Shown: positions 23,640-36,199, numbered from the stretch's first letter. The stretch is 64,000 nucleotides of DNA from Dicyema japonicum (GCA_011109175.1 RDEW01000069.1:40184-104183); one strand, 5' to 3'. Numbers and translations: made by a program. Notes: generated by a model from the sequence alone, not told the origin.

Positions 23640-25445
23640 AACGCTCTTTCCTGCAAGAGGAATGCTGGAAGAAGCTGCTGGATTTCCTGTCTAATTGGAG
23701 CCTCTCGGACTCGCAATAGCCAACCACAGACCGGACGGAACTACTCTCTTCCCATGAAAAAATGGTAGATACCTTGCCTGGGACGCCACCTGTGTGGGTA
23801 GCCTCTCTTTTTACAACCTTGTTATGTCAGCAAGAATACGTATGTCTTAATGGAAAGTTCATTTTTGAACCAGTTGCAGTAGAAGACGTCAGAAATCATA
23901 GGAAGTAGGTCACTGATCATGCTAAACAGAAAGATGATAGGAGAGAAAGGAGCTGGCTTATTGAGCGCATTTCTTTGCAGTCGTCAATATGAGAGCAGCC
24001 AGTAGTTGTCAACTGTTAGTTTTTGCATTAAATTTTTTTTCCATTCGTATTTTGGAGTGCAACAGGGAGATCCCCTTGGACCCCTTTTGTTTTTTCTTTC
24101 ATAGAGAAAATCACCAAACTTCCGCGCTCGCCGCTCAACCTATGGTATCTGGATGATACTGTTTTCCGGAGAACCCTTAGATACTGTTTTCCGGGATTTA
24201 GAAGTGATTATTCCAGCACTGTCGGAAGCTGGACTGGAATTGAATCACACTAATGCGAAATCTACAATTGGGACTTTCAGAATAGAAGTATTCAAAAACT
24301 TTGTCATGTTTCGGAAATTTACTGCCTAGAAGTATTTCCACACCAGATGAAGAACTTCCTCGGATCCCCAATCACAATAAATGCAATGGGAAGAGCTATG
24401 TGTGAAAACTGCTACTCGGAAAGACACTGGACCACTTATGTCTACTTGAAATGCATACGTCATTTTTCCTTCTGAAGAACAGTCTCAACGTACAGAGGCT
24501 TGCATGTGTTCTGAGGACTGCTCCCTATTTCACCCTGTGTGACAAACTCTCACAGATTAACGAGAACTTCCGTACAACAGCGGAGCGTATCTTCAACGTC
24601 CGGTTCGAGGATCACTCATGGAAGTAAGCCAAGCTGCCAGTGAGACTCGGAGGATTCAGTAGACCATTCTCTTCCTGCATATCTATCGTCTCTAATAACC
24701 TGTGTCAAGAGGATTCTACACTCCTCCCTGAATTCCCTATTGACAAAGACGCCACCCATGCTCGTGAGACCTGAAGCCGTGCCTATAAGCTTTCCCTGTC
24801 TTACCCGTACTCTCAGCATGGCCTGGACGATGCTATATGCTGGAATTCTTTCGAAAATTTGCTAGTGTCATCTATCCAACATTGCCGTGCTTGTTTGTTG
24901 TTGAGAGCGTCTTCCGAGAGCGGTGCCTGGCTCAACACCGTTACCAATGGAGTTTTGGGTACCTTTCTGGATGATGAATGCGTTTGTATTGGGATCTCAT
25001 TACGACTGAAATTAAAAGTCTGTGTTCCAAATCCGTGCCGATGCGGAGACCAGATCGACTATTTTGGCTTACATCCTCTTTCCTACAAGAACAGAGCAGG
25101 AAGATTTCCCAGACACATGGCCTTGAAAGAAGTCGTTAGGAGAGCTTTGGACGCCGCCGGACACCCCTCCGTGACCGAACCAGTCGGTCTTTGCAGGCGG
25201 AGATAGAAAACGACCAGATGGGATGAAAATCTTCCCTTTTAAAACCGGTAAACTTCTTGTCTCAGACGTCACCTGCTCCGATACGTTTGCCTCTTGCAAC
25301 GTACTCCTGAGAGCCTCTGGAGCCTGTTCTGCCGCTGAGAAAATAGAGAAGTTGAAGCGGGAAAAGTATGCGATCCTACCTAAGGATTTTTTGTTTGTCC
25401 CACTCGCCCTTTGAGACGTCTGGTTCCCTTGCGCTTGCGACACTG
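23640..25445 (+). mobile_element. Family C retrotransposon, two decayed pieces
   Basis: The first piece (23640-24000) encodes the endonuclease-like end: ANHRPDGTTLFP near 23715 and YLAWDATCVGSLS near 23768. The second piece (24030-25445) starts in the RT: FGVQQGDPLGPLLFFLS near 24052, then WILFSG-type remains of the YLDD box near 24140 and LEVIIPALSEAGLELNH near 24200. It continues to the knuckle region near 25030 (PCRCG...GLHPLS, with the last Cys changed to Tyr), RFPRHMALKEVVRRAL and EPVGL. The last ~230 bp encode the KREKYAILPKDFLFVPLAL-type C-terminal segment. Stops are frequent, so both pieces are dead. Confidence 0.7.
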
Positions 25446-26319
25446 GAATTCTTGAGTTGTCTAGGGAATCAGATTGCTACATGATCAGGAGACCCTCGTG
25501 ATCGCTGCTAGTTATTTGAGCGAATCTCGCTCGCTATCCTAAAAGAAATAGCCACGTAGTCAGGGCAGCCGCTATATGACCATTTACTATTTTGCTGTCC
25601 ATTTTTAAACATCACATATCATTATCGTTGCATGATCTCCTTGTAATATCAAAGATACCTAAAAGTAGGCTTATTTTCTACTAACTTCATAAGTTTTTAA
25701 AAACCCAACTCAATATTTATTCCCATTTTGTAGATTCTTTGAAGGAAGGAATCATTGAATTTTTTCATAATTTTTAATAATACTTACAACATCCGATAAT
25801 ATCAATTTAATTACTTTCCAATCGTATAGTAACAGTCTGTTTGGCGATCAATTATATTTTATAAAAGGTTTCCAATTCTTCTAAAAATTAACTAGCACAC
25901 TAACTATTAGTTTTTTAATCTTTGTATTTTTGTTTGACTGTAGGAGTTAATTCAGATATTTTATAAAAGGTTTCCAATTCTTCTAAAAATTAACTAGCAC
26001 ACTAACTATTAGTTTTTTAATCTTTGTATTTTTGTTTGACTGTAGAAGTTTTTAAATAGTTCTCATTTAGTTTTTCAAAGGTTTATCATGTTTACTTGGA
26101 AAATGCTGCAATGGTATTGATGGCTTCATTTGACAAAGTAACATTTAACATTAGACAATACAGCTTTGTTTCACCAATGGGAATAAACCAAATGCTGTGG
26201 TAATTTCGGACTGAACTCACGAATAAATTCAAATCACGCTTTTTAATAATTTATTTAATTAACAAAAACACAAAAATCATTCAAAAATGATCCATACCAA
26301 CATAATCGATGTTGCGTTG
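25446..26319. repeat. AT-rich intergenic with a 102-bp tandem duplication (25855-26050)
   Basis: Units of 102 bp start at 25855 and 25957 with TATTTTATAAAAGGTTTCCA and are identical over about 90 bases, with one G/A difference at the end. The remainder of the stretch has no gene that I can see. Confidence 0.75.
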
Positions 26320-26490
26320 ACTCTCATGATTACAACGGAAATCAACAGGAGAATCCACTGACTCGTGCGTTGTGGCTTTATTGTGTAGCTAGGCGTCCCA
26401 GTTTATTTATGATACGAAGCGATTTCCCGCTGATTCCTTCTGTTGTCTCAACTACGATGAGGCAGAACGTGAACCGATCGTGCAATAACA
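26320..26490 (-). mobile_element. Family C fragment, C-terminal region
   Basis: On the minus strand a short frame reads DRFTFCLIVVETTEGISGKS and continues RIINKLGRLAT. This matches the C-terminal DRFTFYPIVIETTG segment of the copy at 63130-63290. Only about 150 bp is preserved. Confidence 0.6.
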
Positions 26491-26846
26491 AATTAGCCTT
26501 AATTCATTCAAAATAAAATAGTAAAATTAGCAAAAATTAAAATTTACTTAAAAATAAAAAAAAGATTATTTACCACAATTACTAATAAAATATAATACAT
26601 ATTTTAATTTATGCCATACTTTATTAGTAATTTTTAACAAACGGAATTAATGATATCAACTGCCTATTGGTAGTTAAGTGGCATGTACGATAGTTGATTG
26701 GTAAAATACGAATAAATTTCAATGCAAGAAAGAACAATTTAAAATAATCAAATACTGCAAACGAGCCATCAGTAAAAATGGAGGTTATTGAAACCCGAAA
26801 AAGATTATTGGACGAATAAGGATAATGTGATTATTTTTATTAATAG
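26491..26846. other. AT-rich intergenic, no feature seen
   Basis: No feature recognised. An ATG at 26778 opens a 13-codon frame that might be a first exon of the kinase fragment, but no GT-AG junction joins the frames. Confidence 0.4.
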
Positions 26847-27167
26847 TTTATTGAATCGGCTAAAAATACATACATTCTAAAGGAGTTAATAAGTGAGGGA
26901 TCATTCTCTAAAGTGTACTGTCCAATTGATGAAAACAATGATGGAGAAGTTGCTATCAAAATTATTTAGACAAAAAGTAAAGTAAATATCTGGAACGAGG
27001 TAACAACCGTCAATCATTTTTAGTACAAAAATTTGATGAAACATAACAAAGGGGAAATTTTTTATATGTTCACAAAAAGATGTATTTTTATACAAATCCG
27101 TTTTCACATAGTAACCGAAATACTTTCCATTAATTTGGAACAATTTATTCAAAATTGGTTTAGCTAA
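26847..27167 (+). pseudogene. Protein kinase N-lobe fragment
   Basis: The frame encodes a kinase glycine-rich loop and the lysine strand: YILKELISEGSFSKVYCPID, then GEVAIKII. A TAG follows at 26967-26969. Beyond it the same frame continues KSKVNIWNE, a 24-nt GT-AG intron (27000-27023), then EYKNLMKHNKGEIFYMF and a VTEILSINLEQFIQN segment that looks like the hinge (TE-x-L). It stops at TAA (27165-27167) before any catalytic loop. With the 24-nt intron removed the whole stretch is one frame except for the TAG. No start codon or C-lobe is present. I read it as a truncated pseudogene that kept its short intron; a real gene with exons I have missed is possible. Confidence 0.45.
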
Positions 27168-28204
27168 CTAAAATATTTTTGCGGTTTTACGTCGCAACGA
27201 CGTATTAACGGCAATATCGATTTGGACTGATCGTTCTCAACCTGCAATCGTAGTCAACTGGTCACAATAATTTTTAAAACATTTTTAATTAAATTATTAT
27301 TATTTATTTTTATTGAAAATTAAGAAACTTAATAATCAGCTAAATGTATCTGGTGTGGAAAATTATGTTCGCCTTTTTTATCGCACGTCGTATCGTCGCG
27401 GACATCACTTCATTCTTAAGCATAAGAGTTTTCATAATAGAAATCTAGTTGGTTAGGGAGAAGGTATGAAGATCCTATAAACTGTTATCGTAACTGTCTC
27501 TGTAACCATTCATATTTGCAATTTCTAAGTAAATTCTCCAACAATTGAATTGAAAGACTTTTCTAATTAGTAGCTTAAGGTGGCATTTAACTTTTCCATA
27601 ATAGCTAGCTGACTTAACCTCATTCCTTTATGGAGAAAATACCTAATGGTTTGCTTAATAGTGACTACGGGACGAACGTTAAATACTGTCCCAACCTTTT
27701 CACAGAGTCCTTGTATCTATAATTCACTTTGTGAGATTGAATTTTATTACCATTCATATGCTGGAAATTACCTAATTTCTCCTGAATATCTATTTGAAGC
27801 AAAAATTTTATCTTAAATTAATTTTAAAGGAAAAAGCCTGAAAGTAACTAGTTCGAATCCATATACATTTCGGTTAAAGGTTCCATCTCAATGTTTTGGC
27901 TTGACTAGTGACGCCAAATATCGATTAGTTTTGATAACTGTTCTTTGCTTAAAAAAAGATCATTAGTCAACAACCATCTAGAAGAATTCCCCCTGGACGG
28001 CACTTTTTTCAAGTCCGAGTACGCGATGACTGCTGAGGGAGGGCGGGATCACCTGTAAATTTTTTATTCTAGCTATGACGGCGATATCTGGTTCAATAAA
28101 TTTATTTAAATTTAAATCAATGCTTACATTTTGTTGAAAATTTGATTTTTAAGAGCCATAGTTACACGAGTTACGTTTTCTTAACAGAGTGGTGTCTTCA
28201 TTAA
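27168..28204. other. AT-rich intergenic with a short dispersed repeat near 27400
   Basis: No gene is seen. The phrase ATCACTTCATTCTTAA at about 27403-27418 recurs near 57609, followed in both places by similar AAAAG...CATAAT and GGGA(G/A)AAGGTA words, so a diverged repeat of roughly 80-100 bp is present. Confidence 0.4.
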
Positions 28205-28458
28205 TATGGCCATCTTCACAGAATATGTGGACTTAGTAAAGAAAAGACCATTTTTTACGAAAGTGAAGTTTTCTATTAATCCCTCCTTCGTTTTTGAGTA
28301 GTATGCATTAGGGAACCATAGAGTGGAGGTTGAAATTGATTTTTTCTATGATAAGTCATTGTCCGTTTCTTGTGACTTACCTAGAATGCCAATCACAACT
28401 ACCGACCAACACATACCAGTTCTACAGGTTGATTGGAAAAATATGATATATAATAAAT
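28205..28458 (+). pseudogene. Unrecognised short frame, possibly decayed gene
   Basis: An ATG at 28205 opens a frame (MAIFTEYVDLVKKRPFFTKV...) that meets TAG at 28299-28301, after which the same frame continues open for about 50 codons (VEVEIDFFYDKSLS, then MPITTTDQHIP). There is no GT-AG pair that removes the stop. I do not recognise the family. It lies just upstream of PABPN1. Confidence 0.2.
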
Positions 28459-28510
28459 AATAAAATTAAAAATAATTTAATAAAATTTAAATAATTAATA
28501 AATATTGCTC

Positions 28511-29241
28511 ATGTCTGATGATAGTTTTGGTGGTCCTCAATTCGCGGTCGCACGTGACCAAACTATTGGTGTCAAACGGCAGTCCGCACCTGAAAATGGT
28601 CAGAACCCCTCTAAAAAGGGTGTCTCTTGTGAATATGTAAATTATTTCCATTTATCTTCCAGAATCTAGAATCCCTTCGTCGCAATATGGAATATATGAA
28701 CGCCGAGACTGAACGCTTGAAAAAGCTCAACGCCCTCATTAGCGCCTCCACTGATGATGTAGTTCCAGATGAATCTGTGAAAGAATACCCAGAATCTAGT
28801 CCATGTAAAGAAATATTTTATTTCTAGTAAAACTAGACCTTAACCAAGTCGAGCTTCCATTCGACGCCCAGGAAGTCGATAAGAATTCAATTTACATAGG
28901 TAACGTCGACTACAGCTCAACGGCTGAGGAGGTTGAAGACCACTTCAAGAACTGTGGAAAAATTAACCGAGTGACCATAATGGTTGACTCCAGAGGTCGT
29001 CCTAAGGGGTAATTTGCTTATTTACAGTAGGTACGCGTACATGCAGTTTGAGGACGAGATGGCATTACAAAATGCCCTGGAATATAATGAGACCGAGTTT
29101 AAGGGAAGAACCATTAAGGTGACCATAAAAAGAAAGAATCAGCCATTCCACGTGAGAAGGGGGTCGTTTCCTGTTAGACGGGGATTTTCAACGTTCAGGC
29201 GGTTTCCTAGATATAGGGGAAGACGAGGGTGGTTCTATTGA
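28511..29241 (+). CDS. PABPN1: Nuclear polyadenylate-binding protein 2 (PABPN1)
   Basis: PABPN1 binds growing poly(A) tails in the nucleus, stimulates poly(A) polymerase and controls tail length. Four exons are inferred: 28511-28636, 28663-28804, 28828-29008 and 29031-29241, with introns of 26, 23 and 22 nt. The spliced frame is 660 nt, 219 residues, stop TGA; human PABPN1 is about 306. Residues 43-75 form the expected acidic/leucine-rich helix (ESLRRNMEYMNAETERLKKL). The single RRM starts near residue 108 with SIYIGNVDYSSTAEEVEDHF (RNP2) and has RPKG-YAYMQF (RNP1) split by the third intron, then IKVTIKRKN. The C-terminus is Arg-rich (VRRGF, RYRGRRGWFY), like the methylated tail of the family. 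The N-terminal Ala/Gly-rich part of vertebrate proteins is missing. Confidence 0.95.
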
Positions 29242-30049
29242 TTTTTAAATTGTTCTTTCCTTATTGTTTTGTTTTTTGATTTGTTGATTTATGGAGATGT
29301 ATTAGGATTTGTTTATTGGTGGAGTTTCTTTGGTATTCCGGTAGATTGTAGGTTATTGTGTTTGTACTATTAGAAATAATTTGGCCGAATGATCACTATG
29401 GTTATATTCTTGATGCTACTTCTGAATCGCATTATATTCCCTAATGAATGGTTATAAACACAATGTCACTTATTTATTAAAAACCCGAATATACCAGAAA
29501 AGTGATAGATTGAATGATTGTTAATTTCTGACTGATACACATTTGAGGATGATAAAAGTGATTATGAAACTAAATTATTTAAGTGAAATATATGGGAATG
29601 TTCTTGGTTAATGAGAGAAATATGTGAGGATAATTTGATAAGCTTTAATTATATATTTTTATTATTAATGTTAGTTTGTGGATTAGTCATTTGGTAGATT
29701 TTGATCACATTGTTGGGAGATTTGTTATTAAGAACTAATTATACCAGGATATACTGTATTTATAGATGTACCATTGGATTGCTATGAAGATTGAGGGACT
29801 TTAGGATACACGTTTCAATGCCCAGTCGATACGAAAAGTTGACAATAATAAACTAAACAATATTTTGACTATTATTTGGGTGTCTAATGAATAGGTAAAG
29901 ATATGAATCCTCACATTACGAAAATGAATAGAATTAAGATATCCTAAAATATTGACAATTTTTATATTATTTCACCTTCTTTCTTAATACTATTAAGATG
30001 GGTTTTCAAAACGAATTAATTTAATTTGCGCGTGTATAAATGGAGTCTT
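29242..30049. other. 3' flank of PABPN1, AT-rich, no feature seen
   Basis: No coding potential or RNA gene recognised. Confidence 0.5.
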
Positions 30050-30970
30050 GTGACACTGCATATCTTAAATTATGATCGTATCGAGAAAGTTATACTGCCT
30101 TTGGTTTCACATGGATTGCCCTCTACCACTTTGTGTTGTTTGCTGTGAAAAACTTGTGAATAGTGCTATGGCTCCAACGAAACTTAGACGTAATGTCTCC
30201 ACCAAAGACCCTGAACTTTCAAAGAAAAAAAAAGAATATTTTATGGGGAAATTGGACCAGAATAAAGTTCATCATGTTTTACAAAAAATTCAAAATAAAC
30301 GAAAAAGCAATGCATGCTAGTTTGCTGTTGCTGAGATTGCCGCAAAAAAATATGAAATCGCATACTCTCGCCGAAACTGTTATTTTTCCTGAATGCAAAG
30401 AAGTAGTGAAGATAATATTCTGAGAAATCGCTGCCGCTAAGCGCAACTTAATTCCTATTTCTAACAATTCTGTGGGCAGACGCATCAAGGATATAGAAAT
30501 CCTTTTGCTGAGTACGAAATAACTGGAGAAGAGCTATCATTAAAAGAGGAAGAAGAACTTGCGTTTGTTTCAAGTGACAGAACGTTAAAAGTGGAATATT
30601 ACATTGATTCGTTTTGGCTGATTGTTAACAAAGAATATTTTATTCTGGCAAACAAAGATTTAAGAGTTTTTGTTCAGTTTTCAACGACTTATCTCCGTGA
30701 AAGTGGATTTTCTGCATTAACAAATATAAATCATAAAAAACGCGCGAACCTAGTATATGTGGAAAATGACCTATGTTTATCCCTGTCAATGCCTAATATT
30801 ACAGAACTATGCAAAAGACGTCAATCATCTACTAACTAGCATTTTATTTTTGTTATATTATTAAAATACTTATAATTGTTGGAAACTATATAAGGGTTCC
30901 ACGTAAAATGAAAACTGTCGATAGGGTTCCGTGCTCTCAAAAAGGTTGGGAACTACTGTTAATAGTTCTG
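30050..30970 (+). mobile_element. hAT (ZBED/Charlie-like) transposon with a large internal deletion
   Basis: The left part encodes a BED-finger-like start (PLCVVCCEKLVNSAMAPTKL, near 30119) and the region after it (SHTLAETVIFPECKEVV near 30360, then SNNSVGRRIKDIE near 30460). It then jumps to the C-terminal dimerisation domain: SFWLIVNKEYFILANKDLRV near 30610, FSTTYLRESGFSALTNI near 30680 and ENDLCLSLS near 30765, ending at 30839. The catalytic core, more than 300 residues in intact hAT transposases, is absent. A GGTTGGGAACTACTG end near 30943 resembles the terminal repeat CAGTGGTTCCCAACC of Charlie-type elements. A matching left end was not found. Confidence 0.7.
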
Positions 30971-31639
30971 ATGTAATCTGTATTGCGTAACAAGAGGGGT
31001 AATCTCTGCCAGAGAAATCCTTTGGAACAACCATTCGGTTTCCCCCAATACTAAAGAGTTTTGAAAATTAATTCAGTTATATTCCCTCAGCCGATTAATC
31101 AAATTTGAAGTTTAATATATAACACCTGAATATATATTGATTTAATTTTCAAAGTTTAATTTATATATTGTGTTGCCACATGATCTCTGCGTTAAAAAAG
31201 AATGTCCTCAGCTAGCTAAATGCTCTTGGATCCACAAGAGCGAGGTAGATAGCGGATGAGAATAAGTTAATCATATTTGGGGAGTTTTTAAGCTATCTGA
31301 GAAGGATTTAGTGGAGAGGAATTTTGGAATGTTGACAATAATTAGCAATGTTTGTCGTTTGAGGGGTGCTTCAATAGGCATATATCTGAAATTAGATTCG
31401 ATTTGTCTGTTGGCGAGTTTCTTGATTCTGAATAATATGTACTGAAAAATATATATTGCAGGGAAGATCATATCCGACATGGACGAGACTCTTGGAAGAA
31501 TCGCCAGAAAGTACATTTGGTTATCCGTATCTAGGATGGTTTTTAAGGTATTTGTTCATAGCTTCACAAGGAAGACTGTTAGGCAGAGAGGCTCCCCTCA
31601 CCATCTTTTCTTTCAATAAAAACTTTCTTCTAGAGGGGC
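30971..31639. other. Intergenic, unassigned
   Basis: Short open stretches on both strands without a recognised family. The family A copy to the right is entered at about 31640. Confidence 0.35.
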
Positions 31640-34430
31640 AGACAAAAAGTTTCATCCAATTATTCTTTTGGCGGATAGATAGTAGAGAGCCATATCTTCA
31701 GGATAGAAAGGATAAACGTTTCAAATATCTTTTTCGATATAACACAGTAAGATCCGACCGCCAATCTGGCCAAGGAGGGGGTCTACTGACTCTTGTGAGA
31801 AAAGGAATAAAATACCTCGAGAACCCTTCTCTTTACAAGAGCTTAATGGAAAACTCGAACACGGAGATAATTGGAATCTCTGTTATAACTTCCATTGGAA
31901 AAATTGAAATTGCGAATGTTTATGTTCCTCCTCCTGGCTCCTGCAAGAAAAATTTCTCCTTTGACCTATCTACCTTGGACAAACTGGAGAACTTACTTTT
32001 ATGTGGAGACCTGAATGCGAAGCACCTTTCTTGGTTCCGCTACCAGTCCGCTGATAACAGAGGAAACCTGCTATTATCCCAAATGCAAAACTTAATAATC
32101 ATCAACAACCCGAAAAAGAACACTAGGACACCATACAACACGAAGGACATGGTGACATCTCCGGACTTATCGTCTGCTCACCTCGTCTTTCCACGATCAT
32201 TAATTGGACGGTCCGTTAAGACCTCCGGAGCGACCACCATTAAATGTTAATGAAGCTGAACTGCGAGCCAGGCTTTGTACCGAAGCCTATTCATTTCTAT
32301 GATTACAAAAATGCAAATTGGACTGGCTTTACAAATTTCGTTGATTCAAAACTGCAACATTTCCAACCTGAAAATTTCTCCTCCATAGACAAAGCTGTAT
32401 ACTATTTCAACAAAACAATCATTGACGGGAGAAATATTTTTATCAGAAAAGCATATATAAAAAACGAAAAATTGAAATACGACTCAAAAACAAAGAAAAT
32501 AATTATGGAAAGAAACAACCTTAAGAGAATGATACATCGTTCACGAGAGGTCATTAATCGAATCAGGTCACTAAACATTCTTATCACGAAAAGCACAAAC
32601 AACACCCAAAGGAAGAAATTCATGCGAATCTCTGCTGCCATGAATAATCAGACCTCAATTTCCAACATGTGGAAGATGTTGAGACGTCTGAAGAACCCAG
32701 AATACGAAGATAACAAAGAACAATGCTCAATCTGAATAAATATATGAAACATTGTATTCGAATCAGTCACATTCCTTATAAAAAGATTAACACACAAACG
32801 AAAATAAAGAGAAAGCCATCCAAATTTGCCACGCTGATTTATTTTCTTCCTAAAGATGTATCCAAAGAAATATCAAATCAGAAAAAAACAAACTCATGTG
32901 GTTCAGACGGAATTCCTCTTATTCTGCTGAAACACTTGGGCTCAGCATCAATAAATGCATTAACAAACATCTACAACACATCGCTGAACATAAATACCAT
33001 ACCGACTTTATGCAAAAATTCGACCAATATTGAAGCCGGAAAGACCGAAGAACGATCCCGGCTCTTACAGACCAGTTTCCCTTATATGTGTTTTGTCGAG
33101 GATCCTGGAGAAACTTGTCCTAAAAGTTATCCACCCTTCTCTCCCACAACCTACATTCCAACATGGCTTCAAGGAAGGATTATCACAACCTCCTTCCTAA
33201 CAACATTAATGAAGTTCATAACTGAAGGACATAAGAACAAGCCAAAACAGGAAAAATCGGTCATATGTACGATCGACATTCAAAAAGCTTTCGACTCTGT
33301 CCCAAGAAAGATCCTCATACGAAAAATATTTTTGACAAAAATTGATGCACCATTAAAGTTATGGTTAGCAAATTTCGTAAGTGGACNNNNNNNNNNNNNN
33401 NNNNNNNNNAAAAATCGGTCATATGTACGATCGACATTCAAAAAGCTTTCGACTCTGTCCCAAGAAAGATCCTCATACGAAAAATATTTTTGACAAAAAT
33501 TGATGCACCATTAAAGTTATGGTTAGCAAATTTCGTAAGTGGACGCCGAGGGAAAGTGTCCGTCGGAAACAAGAGTTCCAGATCAGGATTATTACCCAAT
33601 GGTGTACCCCAAGGATCTCCTCTGTCACAAATCCTTTTTAATTTGTTTTTGAGTGATCTCCCCGTACCTATGAATAATAATGACATGCTAATTTCTTATG
33701 CCGATGACATAGTTGTCGCATCTAGGGACGTAAATGTCGAACATGCTAAAGAAAGACTACAAGGAATACTAAATAACATATTTGGATGGTTGTGCGAAAA
33801 TCGATTAAATGCATGTTCCGAAAAGTCAGCAGTCACTCTATTTACTAAGAATAGAAAGATGGGAACGCAAACAATTGATGTCACGTTAAATGGAGTACCT
33901 ATACCACAAAAGAAATCGCAGAAGATACTGGGAGTAACTTTTGATACTTTCCTCTGCTTCTCAGCCCATGTGGAATCTATCATATCAACCTGTGCAAAGA
34001 AGATCAATTTTGTAAAGGCCTTCCTTTGGAACTGTGGAGGAATTTATCCGCCAGGTATCGGGACCCTCTACAAGCAGTATGTCGAGCCAACAATAGGCTA
34101 TGCATGTGCTGCATGGGGATCTAACCTGTCGGCAACGAACCTAACAAAAATTCAAGAGATCCAGTCAAGAGCAAAAAAATTACTAGAAAAATATACAGAT
34201 AAAGAAATTGCCCCCAGAGCACTCGAGTCTATCATAGAGCCAACTGGAGGCAATTTCAGAAGAGGAAAGGAAAAAGACCCCTGTCCGTATAGGAAATGCG
34301 TGGGATCACGGTCGGAGCATCGCGAAAAAATGGCCCGATTATTGAGAGATGCCGGGATCACCTGAATATTAGTTATTGGTTAAGATGGTGTTTCTTTGGC
34401 TTAAATAATAATAATAATGGAAATGGGTTT
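31640..34430 (+). mobile_element. Family A retrotransposon, long copy with endonuclease and RT
   Basis: The endonuclease part (31680-32250) shows GQGGGLLTLVRKGIKY, EIIGISVITSIGKI, VYVPPPGSC, LLCGDLNAKHLSW and INNPKKNTRTP. A basic linker follows (32244-32735). The RT part runs from about 32850: CGSDGIPLILLKHLGSA, KAFDSVPRK near 33280 and again near 33440, LPNGVPQGSPLSQILFNLFL near 33592, an intact ISYADD near 33690, KILGVTFDTFLCFS near 33925 and ACAAWGS near 34110. The protein ends LLRDAGIT and stop near 34365 and the shared 3' tail ends in TTAAATAATAATAATAATGG. A frameshift lies near 33000-33200. About 134 bp is repeated on both sides of a 23-N gap, so part of the damage is assembly error. 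Jockey/CR1-like by motif order; the clade is not assigned. Confidence 0.88.
33250..33543. repeat. Duplicated RT sequence flanking a 23-N gap
   Basis: The sequence from about 33250 to 33386 reappears at 33410-33543 after the N run at 33387-33409. Both copies start AAAAATCGGTCATATGTACG and end GTAAGTGGAC. The gap therefore probably has negative true size, meaning the contig ends overlap. Confidence 0.85.
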
Positions 34431-34439
34431 CGTGTTCAG

Positions 34440-35660
34440 AAGAACCTTCCAAAAGGACTGGGATGAAATCCTTTGTGAAAAAAGCTAAATGAACTTGGAA
34501 AGACCGCGGATACCCATAGTCGCACATGTCTAAATGCAGCATTTGCTGAGAATTCTGGGTCCTGGCTCAATGCCCTCCCTGTACTGACAGTTGGCACTCT
34601 GCTTGACTGGAATACAATCTGTATTGGAGTTGCTCTTCGGCTAGGGTTGATGTCTGCTCTGGATATCGATGCCGATGTGGTGAGATGGTTGACAGGAAAG
34701 GACTACACCCGCTGTTATGCAGATAGAGCTCCATGAGATTAACATGTTAAACACGATTGTCATGAGAGCTATCGAAAACAACCGGTTTACTTGAATCCAA
34801 AACCTGTCGGTATTAACTGAGGTGATTGCAAAAGGCCGGATGGCGCAACGACCATGATATGAAATCAAGGGAGGTATCCTTCCTGGGATNAGTCCTGGCT
34901 CAATGCCCTCCCTGTACTGGCAGTTGGTACTCTGCTTAACGGAAATACAATCTGTATTGGAGTTGCTCTTCTACTAGGGTTGATATCTGCTCTGGATATC
35001 GATGCCGATGTGGTGAGATGGTTGACAGGAAGGGACTACACCCGCTGTTATGCAGATAGAGCTCCATGAGATTAACATGTTAAACACGATTGTCATGAGA
35101 GCTATCGAAAACAACTGGTTTACTTGAATCCAAAACCTGTCGGTATTAACTGAGGTGATTGCAAAAGGCCGGATGGCGCAACGACCATGATATGAAATCA
35201 AGGGAGGTGTCCTTCCTGGGATTCAACATGCATGGACAATTTCTCAATTGAGAATTTGCTCAAGTCATCATTGCGCGCGGGCTCCGCAGCGAGCACTGCT
35301 GAAGACTTGAAATGGATGAAGTACCGTGGCATTGGTGACCGGTTCGCTTTCAAGCAGATCTCCGTTGAGAGATCATTTACCCAAACGATCTTAGAAAAGA
35401 GACCGTCTTGGGCCCGAAGACAACACTCGTCTCGACAACAATGGGCTGAACGTGGAATCTTGTAGAGCAGCTGTCGTATTCTTTTATTTTGAAATTCTCG
35501 AAAGTCCAAGCAATCTCCCCAACTTTCAACGCGGAACCAGCAAGTCTCGACTGTGACAAAGTGTCGGTACAAGAAAGCGCTTCACAACTCCGTTGATGGC
35601 TGCATGCATAGGGAACCGGCCTCTGCTCTGGCGGCATGAGAGCGGGTGAAGACCTTTGCA
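34440..35660 (+). mobile_element. Family C retrotransposon, decayed, with a duplicated block around one N
   Basis: Short plus-strand pieces match family C: near 34560-34730 the region before and at the knuckle, and near 35310 the C-terminal KYRGIGDRFAFKQISVE. A block of about 332 bp is present twice, 34558-34889 and 34891-35221, separated by a single N at 34890. The two copies differ at several sites, as two alleles would. Confidence 0.55.
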
Positions 35661-36199
35661 GTCCACAATGGCATGGATAAGTCTGGCACAGGTCAATTTT
35701 AGATGGATAAAAATTCGACTCCGGAGGATGTCCTGATCAAAAAAGGAACCAATTGACGATGATAAGAACGTGTTCAGTCAATCATCGCCGTGAAAGGAAG
35801 AGGCTGCCAGAATGTAAGCCCTATGGTGCAAGACTTATGTTAATAAATTGTTTTCATTACAAAAGTTTATAAAGTCAACAAAAATAATAATCAAACCTAT
35901 CCTTAATATAGATAACCAAATTGTCAATCTAACTATTCTGAATAGTAAGGAATCAATAAGTACAATGAATGGCTTATGACAATTTTACTTAGCAAAGACG
36001 TGTTTCTTGCAGGAATTTTAACGGCTGTCTTCTATAATTACACATAAAACATATTTCGTTCATGAAATGATGCCGCTATTCCTTTTGAACGTGAATCCAC
36101 AAGATTATGAACATTTTGAATAAATTATTAAAGATATTAAAGCTTATTTGAAATCATATTTAATTAAATAATTTATTATAACACAAAAACTAACAGTTA
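35661..36199. other. Intergenic, AT-rich, no feature seen
   Basis: No recognised feature. Confidence 0.45.

Noticed and set aside
27845-27875. A tRNA-like GTTCGAATCC box near 27850
   Set aside because: No acceptor or anticodon stems can be drawn around it.
31271-31516. Minus-strand 81-codon frame
   Set aside because: No family, AT-rich composition, no short-intron partner exons found.
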